Assembly: GCA_947034885.2 (NCBI GenBank)
Contig: OX344751.2
Coordinates: 9,238,001-9,302,000, forward strand
DNA length: 64,000 bases
Reading direction: 5' to 3'
Source: Thuidium tamariscinum
Lineage: Eukaryota > Streptophyta > Bryopsida > Hypnales > Thuidiaceae
The position numbers and the translations under genes are program-made. Below, one piece after another: positions 1-13,311 of this stretch (its first letter is position 1; the number at the start of each line of letters is the position of its first letter). Below the pieces are notes generated by a model that searched no databases, was not told where the DNA came from, and was given only the letters and a program-made list of their open reading frames with translations.

Positions 1-617
1 GTAAAATAAAATAAAATGAGAAGTGGAAACAAAACCCCAAGGCACCGATTGAAGAGCACTCACGATCACAATAACCTGAAAAAACTAACACCGAAAAAAC
101 ACGCAAGAAAATACCATCATAGGACTCCTGACATATTCTAGAGAAACAACTGCGAATTTAGTATCTCAAACCATTTACCCTCCAATTTTGTCACATACAG
201 CCTTAAATTGCAAGATGGAATGTAATGTCCTCAACATGACGCATGTCTCCAGAATGATAAAGAAATAGAGTCTTGAATGTAAGGTTTTTGAGTTTCATGA
301 AGACGCATCTATATGACACTTAACGATTTATTTGAGTCTTTGACTTTGAGAATCATAGACTTCACAATTTCTTGTGATCTTGTAAATCTTTCAAAAATTG
401 CGGTTTCCATTTTACTACAAGAAACAAATAACCTCTCATTGTAATTTCGACTTTATCTATGGAAGGTTAGCTCACGTCAGCTGAAAAGGACGGTTTTAAA
501 CAGTTCCGCTCTATTTGGTAAGTTTCAAAAGGAAAATTTCCATCACCTTTGGAAGCAAAGCAAGGCTTCAGAGACAGCACAAGCCCATGAATATTCATCT
601 CGTGTGGATCCACGTAC
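1..617 (-). other. Intron sequence of the At2g34460-like gene
   Basis: This stretch follows the donor of the fourth exon (GAG then gtacgtgg on the minus strand). It is AT-rich and holds no frame matching the expected C-terminus of the protein, so it is read as the 5' part of the next intron. Confidence 0.6.
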
Positions 618-3258
618 CTCTTTGGTAAGTACAATGTTCCCACTTGGAGGATCATTCTTGAGGCCTCCAGGTCGGATGATAGTGTAATCGATCCCCGACT
701 GACGGATATAATTCTCCGCTTGAAGCTTTGCGACGAGCGTTAGTCCAAAGATGTTCAGCAAAATGTAAATAGGATTGAAGAGCTTCCCGATGGCTGCACC
801 ATTGGCCAGGATGGAACTCACGAGGACCAGTCTTTTCACGCCGCTTTGTTGGCAGGCGTCTACCACGTTGCAAGTACCAATCTTGTCAACCTGCCAGGCA
901 AAAAATGACATTTTGAGTAAAACTGTATGCAGAAGTTAAAACGAATTTCCAAATTGAGTAGGTAGAATTTCCAAGTCTGTGCCCTAATTTCAACATATTT
1001 ATGATGATGAACATTGTGCAATAAACATTAATGTATAATCGGGCAAGGTCTTGGAAATGCGCTCGGTTTCAAATGATCCAACATATCACCAAAGAATTCT
1101 CATTAGGTTTGTGATTTATGAGGATCTTGAAAGTGCACCCCACAGTAGGGTAGGGGCACTTCTAAACTTGGAAGGAAGAAACATTATAGCAGTCGGGTTT
1201 TCTCTCCCATGTCCTCTCCAATACAATATCAAGCTGCTTGTATTTCTTGCATATATTAAAAAAGAGGTCTCAAGAAAAACTGGAGAAAATGCGAATTCGA
1301 AACCTAATGTACATTTTGCAAGACATCGCAAGTTGCTGGAAATTTTCTTCTCTCCTGTCAAGTCGAGAAATTCAATGTATATATACTCAAACGAGATTAC
1401 TGCTTTGATTCTTTCTCTGGAAATCCATTACATCCAGAATGTTCACAAACTTAAAAGTTATTGTCTGTACCTTCCATGACGCAGTAATATCGATGGAAGG
1501 TCGGAAACCAGTGGCAACAATCACGGCGTTTGAACCAGCAATAGCTTTGCTCAGCAACTCCGCACCTTGGGTGACATCTGCCTTCACCTGCACACAATCG
1601 ATCCACCTGGATTAGAAACGAGATTACTGCTTTGATTAGTGTTTCTAATCCAAGTTTTGACATAAGTGATATACATTCAGGAGGAGTAAACCAATCATTC
1701 AGAAGTAACAACAATTAAAACCATGTTTAGCGAGTAATTGAGTACACTCAAAAGCACGAATTGGGCACTCCTTACTAAGCAAAACAGATAGCACACCGTG
1801 GTCCTCATTAACCTACACAACAACTAAAAATATTTTACTCAACATGGCATTTTCTGGGAAATAATTTCTTATATGCTTTACACTGCATACTCTGGGTCCA
1901 TCCGTTGGTTTAAAAACAGCGTGATAAGCAAAATGTTTCCGCATGGCATAATTGTGTACGAGTGGTAAATGAGGACTACGGCGTATTGATTTTCACTGAC
2001 AAGGATAACAAGAAACTCACAAACTCTAATTTATCGCTCTTGGGAAGAATGTCCTTGGCCTTTGCTTCATCTCGGACTCCAGCTCGCACGACATATCCTT
2101 GCGCAAGTAACTCGCTTACAATTCGTTTGCCCGTTTGGCCAGTTGCACCAGCAACAAATACTGTCTTATCGGAGTTCCCGGAGCTCGGCACGGAAGTACT
2201 ACTCGCCTGCACAGCAACAGAAACGATGGTTTGTTAAGCTAAGGATAATAATGTGTCCTAAACGTAGACGTTTGCCAGCTAGCAGCATTCAATAAGTTTA
2301 AATTGACAGAGAAAATGCTAGTGTCCATCTATGGCTAATTACAAAAAATCTCAGTAAAGAAAATCCTTAAAACAGATTACATTTTCTACATCAAATTCAG
2401 CCGTCAATGTATGGCGCTGTAACGACTTCAGAAAACACAGAAACAATGGAGAGCAAGCAGTATTCCAAACCACACAAAATTCCACTAAAGTAAGGAACTC
2501 ATTTGGTCAGAGTCTCTCTAGAATTTTGAAAAGTCGACGATTTTTTAATGCATGTATCACCTAAACACGCGACTTGAAAGAAATGAGATTACTCAACTTC
2601 TAGTTAAACCACGCTTCCATGAGATCTTTAAGGGTAGTCTAATCTCGTAATTCGGACCTTACGACTCGAGAATTCAACAACCAATTCACTTATTCATACA
2701 ATATTCAAACAGCACATACTCAAATGCATTGAGATCATCCCATAAATACCAAGACTCCACCCCCCAAAATTCCACACTAATAACAGAAATCACTCAAATG
2801 TATTATCTCAACTTCCTTCCGACCACTTCTACAAGTCTGCTCTGCTCAAGAATTCAACGGATTACTAACATCGCAAATTACACAAGAATACCTTATCCAT
2901 TCCTCTTACAAATTCTGACCTCTTTTTCACCTGCAACTAAGAATCAAGAATGCAAAGAACGGAAGCATAGGATGCCATTCTCATTTTTCATTTTTCATTT
3001 TTCAGAAGAGCAAGTCCCATTAAAAGTCCGAGCAGAGCTTCTTACCATGGAAACAACAGCGCGTCGACAGTTCCGGAGATGTTTCGGGTGCGACTGAAGC
3101 TCTGGAAATGCAAGATGAGAAAATTTCGAAGAGGAGGATGGAAATGGGAAGGTACAGGTGAGATAATTTCTTATAGAAATTTCAGGAGCAGAGGCGCCGA
3201 GGAGGGTGGGCGAGGGGGTGACGAGAGTGGTGATAGAACTTAGAGTCGCCATAGCCAT
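618..3258 (-). CDS. Plastid SDR-family NAD(P)-binding protein (At2g34460-like), 3' partial
   Basis: Four exons on the minus strand, all joined in phase 0: 3258-3046, 2206-2021, 1587-1471 and 890-618. They give 263 residues, and the last exon(s) lie beyond position 1. Residues 1-71 form a Ser/Thr/Pro-rich plastid transit peptide; the start is the first ATG (3258), with a second at 3252. The Rossmann nucleotide motif GATGQTG is at residues 91-97, followed by KADVT, an ATGFRP block, and a long conserved exon containing LVSSI, NGAA, LTLVAKLQAE, YTIIRPGGLKNDPP. This order and wording match the atypical short-chain dehydrogenases related to Arabidopsis At2g34460 (about 280 residues), which lack a proven substrate. 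Only the C-terminal part, about 40 residues starting after LTKE, is missing; I searched 1-600 and did not find it. Splice sites are canonical GT-AG. Confidence 0.88.
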
Positions 3259-3574
3259 CCAACTGAGCAAATTGTTTGCAATTTTCTTGTGGGGACAGGA
3301 GCTTCATGGCTAAGGGTGGATTTTGAACGTGGCGGCTGGTGAATGAGCCACGTCTGACCGAGAATGAGTTGGCAAATTTCGATTGTGGAGAAAGAGACGA
3401 CGATTGGAAGTTTGAAAGGTATGGCACTTGTCACGGTAGGAGGTCTGTAAAGTGGCCAAAAATAAAGTTAGGGAGGATAAACTTCTTAAAGCATTTTTTA
3501 AGTAAATTTTTCTTAAAAGAGAATGGAATTGGAATCTAAGGTGAAAACACTCACAATCTTTCTTATATCCCTTA
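3259..3574. other. Upstream region of the At2g34460-like gene
   Basis: Presumed promoter and 5' UTR of the minus-strand gene. It is moderately AT-rich. I see no clear TATA box or other gene. Confidence 0.35.
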
Positions 3575-4167
3575 CAGTGGAAACACCCAAAATCGTGCAA
3601 ATAAGGAATTCATTATAGTTGGAGGCAGTGTTTTCTAAAAATGATATTTTATAAAAATCATGAATATTCAAAAAAAAGGATTTTTCCTTTTTTCCGATAC
3701 AGTTTGTAATTTTTACAAATTTTCAAAGTGTTGGCTCCCTAGACCTGTGAAACCGTCCAGTAGGTGCCCCCAAAATTGAACCCTGCGAAAATCAGCACTC
3801 AGCCAACCAGATTTTCCTATACGTTCTTCAACTGTATCAGCTAATTATAATTACACATGTGGCAAACACATTAAGGAACACTAGTAGAAACCCGTGTTTA
3901 ATGTGACAAGGCCTAATTTTTTTTGACGGATTTTGTTAGGCATCAAAAGTAACAACCCGTGTTTTTATGTCAACAAAAACGTTCAACAAACATCAATGCT
4001 GACATAAAAACATGGGTTGTTCCTTTTGATGCTTAGCAAAATCCGTCAAGAAAAATTAGGCCTTGTCACATTAAACAGGGGTTTCCACTAGTGGAAAGTC
4101 TACTGACACAAATGGGTGAATCTATGGACCATTCCAAGGAATAGGTGCAGGAATGGGTGTTTTGCTC
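3575..4167. repeat. Dispersed TIR repeat family A, copy 1 (interrupted)
   Basis: Starts at GTGGAAACACCC and ends near GGGTGTTTT. It is closely similar to copies at 48992-49372 and 59471-59859, sharing blocks such as AAGGAATTCA, ATAGTTGGAGGCAG and GGAATGGGTGTTT. The ends are imperfect inverted repeats (GGAAACACCC against GGAGAAACACCC in the other copies). This copy is split at 3879-4093 by a CACTA-type MITE. No protein is encoded, so it is a non-autonomous DNA element or a decayed fragment. Outer boundaries are approximate. Confidence 0.7.
3879..4093. mobile_element. CACTA-type MITE (215 bp)
   Basis: A long hairpin element. The left end CACTAGTAGAAACCC and the right end, read on the other strand as CACTAGTGGAAACCCC, are followed by a near-perfect inverted repeat of about 90 bp. 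It is flanked by GAA at 3876-3878 and GAA at 4094-4096, a 3-bp target duplication as expected for CACTA transposons. No transposase is present. Related family A copies without the insert show an uninterrupted sequence at this point. Confidence 0.85.
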
Positions 4168-7100
4168 TTATTGCGTAATTGCCTTCTTCTAAAGTGTCCT
4201 GTGAAAATGTCATTACCTTTAGAAGGATGGGGTGGTCTTTGTAGAAATCATCTTTTCTAAAACTGTGGGAATCATTGGTGTAGAAAAATCCAAAAGAACT
4301 CATTTGAAGTTAACCTATTGTAGAAGGTCTTCACTTTCCACCTCTAATTCCGAAGATGAACAGTTATTGTTTTGTCCTACACAAGAGAATTCCTTGTCAT
4401 TCATCAGACACTAAACTGGAGCCTCCCTTCTAGATTAAATTGTTTATATGCCCAACCCCTAAAGTCCTAAGGCCATATTCCTATGTTAAAAAAAAGTTCA
4501 AAACTTCCAATTCTATTGCATTCAACCAAGAAAGCAAAAAAAAAGAAAATTCAAAATCTAATGATAAAATCTTACACTTCACTTATTTGAGATCATGTGG
4601 TAAAAAATCATAAAGTTTGACTATACAAATTGAAAGATATTAGCATTTAGAGTTGAATAATAAAGCATTTTTAAATACTAGCTTGCAATTTCATATGACT
4701 TCAACTACCATTTGTAGAAGAACCTTACACTACAAAATTTGAATTTAATTTTTATTGTGTTGAAAAATCAAATCAAAAGTTTTGAAAAAAATCTCAAAAA
4801 AAAAATTCCATTTTCATTCTTTAAAAAATTGTTAAGTAGAAGTAGGTCCAAGATTGAACAAAAAAACAAATCATCAATAGTTCTAAGATAAGATCAAAAC
4901 ACAATAATTTCAATGGTGAGATTGTTCTAATAAGCATACTTAACCCTATAAAGTAGTAATAGTAAATAACAAAGAAAACCTACAAGTAGTAAATAACCTA
5001 CAACCAAAAAAATAATAACAAAGTAAGATTAGTACACCTATAATTGTCACTAAATAATTACAATTACTATTACTATTAAGCATAATTTATTAGAACTATT
5101 TAATATAAATCATTTTTATTATTGAATTTTATTGACAATTGAAAGACAATTATAAGGCATTGTAGCATATATTATTTGGAGACCATATGAACAACTTATG
5201 AATTTTCTTAGAATTGTTTTTGGATTTGCTAGAAACTAACACAAAGCTATTACAGCCTCTCATGTTTTAATCTGATTGAGAACATTTTTTGTAGTTAATA
5301 TCAAGATTCACATAACACTTTTTAGTTCATATATTGGTACGAGATTTTGGACAGTATTGATTATTGATGTATATACCTTATAAATAATTGTTATACAAAT
5401 TTATATTGGATCTCACCAATGTATAGAAATCAACAATATTATACAAATAATAAGAAAAGGTGGACATCAATCAAATACCTTCATGAACCACAATTTAAGA
5501 TTTTTTTTGTTGAAATATACTATATATATCACAACAATGGTATCAACATCAAATGAAATTTGAAAATTTTAATTATTTGAAATTTGGACAAAAGAATAAT
5601 TTTGCTTCTTTGAAATTAGAAAAGAAGGCTTATAAAAGTAGAAGTAGATCATTTTGACTGTAGAGAGAAAAAAGAGCTACTTTCATTTCAACTCTAGCTT
5701 TTATGTTTTTATGTATGTATTTAATTTAATAATTGGCAATGAATTTTATCCTACCATTATTGATTAATTGAATCCTTACGGATTCAATTTTTTCATCATT
5801 TCAAACATTGGAAGTATAAATTAAGTGCATAGAGGTTTGGAGTTGATCTTGATGTATGAAAAACAAAGTTAATTCTTTATATCTCATTATTAAATTAGTT
5901 ACACCCTTGCAAATCCAAATAAACAATCTATTCTCAAGACTTCTTGAGGTTTTGGAGTCTTTTCTTTATTCATTTTGTAAGAAAATAAAATAAAATGAAT
6001 CAAACCATAAAATTCAAATGAATGTGGCTTTATAAATATGTAGATTTGAATTTTGAATTCATACTCTAATTCCATAAAATGATATGCATTCAAGAGATCT
6101 AAATTACTACACTAAAAGCTCATTAATTGTAAACTATAAACTAATAATTAAATTAGTAACCAATAGGAATATTAAAGAATTTTAGTTTTAAAAATTATTA
6201 GTTTGTAAATTTTGGAATTTGCAAATGTGAATTATTTACTCTATACTAAAGACAGTTTAAGAAAAAATTATGATCCTAAATATGTACTAACAAAGAAACA
6301 ACAATTTTAGACCTTGACACAACTAAAGATAACTACACTTAATTGTGATCCCTTTTTAAAACAAAATTCCACAAATTCTTGCATACAATGTAAAATCTTT
6401 ATTAGCAAGGGGTTTATGATTACTTTTGGATTTATCAATTTTTGACACATTGAAAATTCATAATTCATTAATATGTTGTCCCAAAAATGGAAAAAGAAAA
6501 AAATCTAAAATACTCTTTTGACTTTTAATAAGCTTCAACAAAAAATTAGGCAATATAGTAATAGGAACAATATTCAATTGCCTATTCAAGTGTAGTTACC
6601 TCAGGGATTTAACAACCTAGCAACCTCATTGTTCTATACAATGTGAATACATTTATTTAGATTGAACCCTCCAAGTGTGTCATTGACCTATTAACCATCA
6701 TCATTACTCTAAGTACTAGGTACATTTCAAACATCAATATGTATCTATTTAAAAAAAAGAAAAACAAGTTTTTTACCTTCTACTAATAATATCTTAGACC
6801 CTTCATAACTTTTGCACATTGCATCCAAATGCCATGTTATTTGGTGTGTTGGAATCATCTAGGGAGGATTGAGTCCTTCATTGTCCCCAAGGAAGCATAA
6901 TTGTAAGAAAATCTCCCTATTTTGAGTTGTGCTTTTTGGTATTTTTTCACCTTTCTTAGCTAATTTAGAGCTTTTGATTGCAAATATGAAATCAAAATTT
7001 CCAAATTTTATCACATATTGTAAGTAAATAACTCTAATGTTTTCCCCAAAGATAAACTATGGGCTAGACTATGGGGCAAAGAGTGGGTCAATTCACCTTG

Positions 7101-8800
7101 GCCATTAGAACGTCCTTTTTTTAGGGGGGGGAGTCCCTTTACTTGCTTACAAAACAAATGAATATACAAATTCAATGATAATAAATAGGTATGGCAACAA
7201 AAAAATGGAACTTTTTGGGTGCCTACTTGAAGAGCATCTTATCAAGGACTTTTGTATTTCTATCTAGATGATTTTCATTCTAATATGGAAGGCCCCATAG
7301 CATTCCCTATGCCTAAAAATTTAGGGAGGGAGAGAGCTAAATTTCCTATATAGAAGTCCAAATACAAAACTCAAATACATTAATCCCTAAACCTCTTTTC
7401 ATCATTGTGGTATGAATTGTACCTCACTAATTTGTAAAAGAGTTGTTATTTTGCTATTTTCATAATTTCATTTTGACTTCTTTGTGATTATATTTAGCAA
7501 CAAATTCAAGCTCTAGAGAAGAATTAGTAGGTGCTAACCTTCCTAACCCAATTCCTTCATCGAGATGGATATAGGGATAGAAAAGTCCCTAGTGGAAATG
7601 CTCCAAGGTAGACCAACCCAATTCTATTCATTGTCCAATTTTTGCCCCTACATTTGGCCCCAATTCTATCAACATTAAGATAGATGTTTTCTCAGGGATT
7701 AGAAGATTGTTTCAGGCCTGTTTTCAATGATGGGAATAGTCAAAATAAAAATAATTTTTTTTTTTTTTTTGTATTTTTTATTATAATAATCTAACGTGGC
7801 AGTCTTTCGGCCACATCAGATTGAAAACGTGGCAGAGTTCCTTAGCGTTCCCATAGTCGGGAACTTACAATCTTCTAACTAGCAAAAATAACATCTAATG
7901 GAAAAACATGCAAATTTGTTTATTTTTTGACAAAACTATCTCATTAATGCCAAAAAGGATAATGTGTCAATCCTTTATTAATGAATACTTAAGTGCCAAT
8001 AGATACATGGAAAAGCAAATATGGGTTGTTTATGGAATGTTTATGACTTCACTCTATGAGTGGTTTGATAGTTTCTAAGTAGCTCACTTCAAAAATTCTT
8101 TAAAATTACAATTTTAATCCAAATTTTATGATTCCACTTGGGTTTGTTCCATGAAACAAGCACACACCTCTAAAAAATATGTGCCTCTATTGGAGTTGGC
8201 CCCAAGATATTCAGATTGCAAATCAAGAAGTAACAAGCTTGTCTACCTTCAGTTAGGCCCCCTTAATCCCTAAATGCCCAAAGGACCAAAATCTAGTGTT
8301 TGCAAAACTTTGAAATTTAATAAAACTTAATCAAGTTTCTATTTTACATAGTTTGTATTTTTGAAAACTTCTTTTTGAAGTCTAGTTTAAGCATCAAAAA
8401 ACCCTTTTCTATTCAAGATTTGGTGCAAGGGTGTCCATTGCAATCTTGACTTTCCGTAGTGTTGAGGGCTCTTGGAAATGAAACTCAAATATACAAGAGC
8501 TTGAAGAAAATATCACATTAAAAATTCATTTAAAAAAATTGTAGAGTAGATTTTAGAAAGCCAAAAATCAACTGGTGTTATGCATGTTAGACCTTTTAAC
8601 TTCATATTTTTCTGGTGACCAACTTTTTGGATTTGACATATGAAAAGAAGATCAAAAGACTTCAAGTTACTTTTGTAGTTTTAACACCCTCATGACCAAA
8701 CATTATAATCTTTGAATCCATAAATCATATTGTTGTGTTGTCTTTTCCTAAGAGATCTTTAACATGTCTAGTTTGAATTTGTACAAGTTACATTTCATAA
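4168..8800. other. AT-rich intergenic region without a recognisable gene
   Basis: About 4.6 kb of AT-rich DNA with many homopolymer runs, including a T-run near 7757-7772. No frame longer than about 65 codons shows a known domain. Around 7838-7866 there is a short GTTCCC...GGGAAC palindrome next to CGTGGC motifs, similar in style to 14090-14340. I see no other structure. Confidence 0.5.
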
Positions 8801-9493
8801 AAAATTGATAAAGTTGATCAAAATGTTGGCTTTTTGTTCAATTTAGAGCAAATTCCTAGGAGCTCAGAAAATGCCTTGAATGGGCATTTAAGGGTTCAAC
8901 GCCATTTGTGTCATGCCTCCAAGAGGGTGATGGGCGGAGCTTCCTCTTGGGCTTCCTTGTCCTCGCTGAATTTATGGAATTACTTTAAAATTCTCGGTGC
9001 GGGATGTTGCTTGCATGCGGAGTCAGTCTTATGTTCAGCAATCCTTTTTGCTTTTTGTGTTTGTGTACTGATTGATTCTTTGCGGGCAGGTGTAGAATTC
9101 AGCTAGTCAGTGTCTTCGCCGTTTGTACACGAGCGCCTGATTTTTTCGCTCAAATTGGTGCCCGGAGTGATGAGAATTGCAGTTTTTAGGTACCGTCGCG
9201 GTCGCATTCGTGAACTTCACACGGTTTTGGTTGAATCTCGACTTCTTTCTCTTGGCGGGATTGAAATGTTCGCTGTTGGGTGAGACTTTGAAAGGCTGTA
9301 CGAATTAGGGCACGAACCGGAAGTGTTGCAGGACTGAAGGTTGCGTCGTTTACCGGAGCTCGCCGGAGCAATTGCGCTTTGTGGAGGCGCCTTAGCGACG
9401 ATTAAATCATTTTTGGTAGGATGAGATCTACATGATCGGAGTTCCTGAAGGTTGATGAATTTTGGAGGGAGGGGGTAAGATTGGGGCGTGAAT
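8801..9493 (+). promoter_or_regulatory. Upstream region of the ISCA2-like gene
   Basis: Base composition rises from about 8830 onward, as expected for the promoter and 5' UTR of the gene at 9494. A frame at 8834-9106 has no recognisable domain and is left out as a gene. The last bases before the start (GGGGCGTG then three bases then ATG) match the same position in front of the arginase gene at 44747. Confidence 0.45.
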
Positions 9494-11339
9494 ATGAAGA
9501 GAGCGGGGGGTACTTTGTGGAGTTTGTCGAGAGCTGCTCTGCAGTCGCAATCTCGTACGAGACCATGTGCGAGGTTGCCTGTGGTGCTGTTCCAGGAGGC
9601 TCAATACCGCAATTCCTCGTTTCTTCAGGTACTTTGCCAGTCTTTTTCACGCAGTTCTAACCTAAAATCAAGCTGCTAGAAGTTGTCAGAGAGCTTGGGA
9701 CAGTGCTGATGTCACACGTTGCCGGCTTCTTGCTTGATGAGATCCTCATCGGATGTTATGCCCTGTTAGGGTTTTGTTTCCGTTTGCGATAGTAGAAGGC
9801 TTCGAATTGCTAGAGTTTACCGGTGCGATTGTATTCTGTTTTTTGTTCGTAAAACACATGTTTCAATAAGGGGCATTCTCATGTGGACAGAGGATTGGGA
9901 AATTAGGTTTCTAGGGGTTATTCTCTGAATGGGGGAGGCTCGAGTTGGATGGTGCCCTGGCAAGGAAGACCCTTTCGGCATGCATCGACCGCAGCAACCG
10001 AGGATTTCAAGCCAGCCGAGGAGGTCGCAGACGGGATCACTTTGACCGACAATTGCATCCGGGTAAGGCGCTTGTCATGCTAAGATTTATGGGGAAACTA
10101 GGGCTTAGTGAATTTGCGCTATTTCTGACGATTACTTTCAGTTCGTGTATGGAAATGCACCCGTTGTAGGGTTTGAGTAGAGTTAGTATTGACATATTGG
10201 CGATCCTCTTTTTACAGAGAATACAAGAAATTAAACTTGAAGATGGACCAGAGGGCGAGAACAAAATGCTCCGATTGAGTGTGGAAGGTGGTGGATGCTC
10301 TGGCTTTCTTTACAATTTTGCTCTGGACGACAAAGTGAACAAGGATGATAGGTACTTCAGATCTCCGACCCTCTCTGACATGTGAATCTCATTTGTCGTT
10401 TTGAAAATTATTGCTGTTGTTTCAGCATATCTCTTCAGGGAAGTAAATTTAGCGTCCCTCTTAGTATTTATTGGGATTAGGGACAGGAGTAGCTTGGAGC
10501 ATCTGGCATTTTATAGTCTATGGAAGGCGACGGATCTATTTTTGGAAGTGCAGAGGAACCTAGTGTGTATTTATATAACCAGAGGTCAATGTGTTGTTCT
10601 GGCCTCATCACGAACGGTTCGTGATTTATGAATGTCTTCAAAGAGCACCCCGAAGCTGGGATTGGGTGTCTTCATCTGCAAGTCTCTTCAAGCATCGGGA
10701 AACCCTGTATGCTAGGACCATGGATGACAGAGTTACACTTGGTGATTCCAAGACTAGTGTTGAGTGGAGTTTCTTACTTGAGTCTTGTTGTGCAGAGTGT
10801 TTGGAAGGGACGGAGCCAAGCTTGTTGTGGATGATATTTCATTTGGTTTCATCAAAGGCGCCACTGTGGACTTCACTGAAGAACTCATCCGTGCTTCATT
10901 TGCTGTAAGACATAATATATATTCTTCTGCTCTAGCACCTAATACTATCATGAACTCCCCTTGGGTGTTACTCTGTTCTGAGTTGTGTTCTCTAGCAAGT
11001 AACCAAGCGATCACTTTCTGCCGTTTGTTTCTTATCCCCTTATTTCTCAATTCACCAGTTCGAATGTTTCGAAAGCTCCAGTTCATTCAATTAATTTTCA
11101 TTGAGCAAGCGTCAAAGAAAATTGTGTAATGTATTAATGGAGAGAAGAAAGAATGCTCTACATGAATCAATTTCATAGATATTTTTGGATTTATATTATT
11201 TATGAGGTTTTTAAATTTTGATTGTACTAGTTTAGTTTGATCATTAAGGAATTAATTTTGCACTGTGCTATGGCAGGTCACGATCAACCCAAATGCAGCA
11301 TCTGCATGCGGTTGTGGAGCGTCTTTCAATGCAAAGTGA
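9494..11339 (+). CDS. Mitochondrial Fe-S cluster assembly protein, ISCA2/IscA-like
   Basis: Five exons: 9494-9628, 9907-10062, 10218-10351, 10796-10904 and 11277-11339, giving 198 residues. The A-type carrier domain runs from about residue 85 to the end. It includes [15 protein letters not shown] (Cys124), [19 protein letters not shown] and the C-terminal ACGCGASF (Cys189, Cys191), so all three cluster-binding cysteines are present. The family delivers 4Fe-4S clusters in mitochondria with ISCA1 and IBA57. Residues 1-45 are a basic presequence that resembles the arginase presequence at 44747-44475. Exon 2 starts with [11 protein letters not shown] and contains an in-frame ATG at 9949, which could be an older start. 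The acceptor of exon 2 (9906) is the only one found that keeps phase 0 and an open frame, but its polypyrimidine tract is weak. Other junctions are canonical and phases fit. Confidence 0.87.
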
Positions 11340-11720
11340 AACAGATGCCGTCTTATATTCGAGACTTCTGTACTTGGTACTTTGCTTGTGAATCTTCTGG
11401 GAGTTGTTGATTGAATTGGATTCCTGCATAAAAGCTGTTGGAAGAGATTATCCAATATCTCTCGAGAGTTTTAATGTGGAAGGATACCCAAGATAGCTTG
11501 ATATTGAGGTTGCTGGTTCCTTACGTGACACCTATAATTGCTTACAGTGAATGAATTATGCTGAAAATAAAAGTGGCATGCTCTGTTCTTCCAAATTGCC
11601 TCAAGCTCCTCCGAATCAGATGCAAAAAAGAAATTGCAGTCTGTTGATGGGTCCCACTTTACACTAGAACTAAATTGCAGCAGCACTTTCGCAGCTTCAT
11701 TATTTCAGTAAGCACGAGCG
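11340..11720 (+). other. 3' region of the ISCA2-like gene
   Basis: Likely 3' UTR after TGA at 11339. AAAATAAAAG near 11560 could serve as a poly(A) signal. No other gene is seen. Confidence 0.35.
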
Positions 11721-13311
11721 TTTAAGCTGTGGACATGTATTCTTAATCGTGTTGATGGCAGAGCCTCTACCTGGCCCAAAATGTTGATGCTTTTAGTTCA
11801 AATCTAGGATTAGAATTTGTCGTAACTACAACGCCTGCCGCAAGGTCATGTGAGGTAGGCAAACCCATACCCGTTTAAGGGTGCCGTAGGCACTTTAAAC
11901 CGGAAAAATGTTCACAAGATTAGCCCTTTTGCACTTAGTGTGAAAACATGAGAAAAAATAGAAAAAGTAGTGTAGTAAAGTTTTTGTTTAAGTGCAAAGT
12001 CAAGACTTGTAGGTCCCTACAACTTGCTACAGATCTATAGTGTCATCACAATTTAATTGACCAAAGATTGAGCATTGCAAACAATAAAGTGATCAAAATT
12101 GAACCTTAGGGCTGCTTTATACTTACAGGTTGGGCCAATTTGTCATGAAGTCAATTGCCCAAAATTTTAGTCCATTCTTGAGTTGGAGGTTTGACCTCAT
12201 CTAATTTGACATTGGCCTTCTGGCCAAGAATTGGCCTCAAATTGGCCTCCCATTTTTTGTGCACACAATTCAATAAGCTCAAGCCATGTTGGACCATGTC
12301 AAATCATCTATTTGAGGATAAAAAACTTTGACATAACAAATTGGCCTAACCTCTTGGTGTAAAGGGGTTGGGATCCATTTGAGCCTTTCAATCAATCACA
12401 AGCTAGGATTATTGGCCTGTGATATACCAAATTGGCCCAGCCTCTTGGTATAAAGTGGTCCTTATTTCATCTAGTTTAGAATTGAAGGAAAGTCACCCAT
12501 GTGCCATTACTAAATTACTAAATCAAGTATTCTAACTCATGAATGCAATTAAGTGTCATCACCATCCCATTCTATTTCGAAATCCACTTTGACAATGTAG
12601 GTTCTTGTCAACCTAATTCCTTCAAATTAAGATTGAGGCACCAGGTCCCAACTATGCCTAATTCTCAACCTATAGGGCTGTAGTATTTTCCAATCAATGT
12701 TAGAACAAATTTCCAACCAAAGATTGAATTCCATTTTTTTGGTCATTTTCGAGATTGAGACTAGTAAAATTATGATACATGTCCCAAATTAGAGAGTGTA
12801 GAAAGTAAGAAGTAGGGAGATGGAAAGTGATTATTGAATGATTAAAATTGGAAGACTCTAAACATTGGTATTGGAGTCAAAAGTACTTTTTGCCTCCTAA
12901 AATTCATAGTAGTTTCAATTTTGGGAATAAAATTCTAAAAAAAATTCTATCTCCATATTTCCTATCTTCCTATATAGAAAAAATTTCCACCACCTCACAC
13001 TATATATAATCTGCTTTAAAATTGCTTAAATGGTCAATTATTGGTGCCTCAACCTTAATACTCTTCAAATCTCATCCATATTTGCCATATAAACAATGTG
13101 ATTTACAAATCTCAATTACAAAATAATAGGGTCTTTTCAAGAGAGCAACATTGGAGACAAGTTGGATTTGGGTTTGTATACCTTAGTTTTCCACTCACTT
13201 CATTGAGGCTAGCATCAATCAATAATTAAGTATGTTAAGAATTGTTTACTTTTCTCTAGATAAGTCTTCAGGTGTTGGCTCATTTAGAGTAGGAAAAAAG
13301 AAAAAAAGAAA
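11721..13311. other. AT-rich intergenic region
   Basis: No coding frame of note. The stretch 12120-12480 has several degenerate repeats built on TTGGCC and CCTCTTGGTRTAAAG, which suggests a decayed element. Confidence 0.4.
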
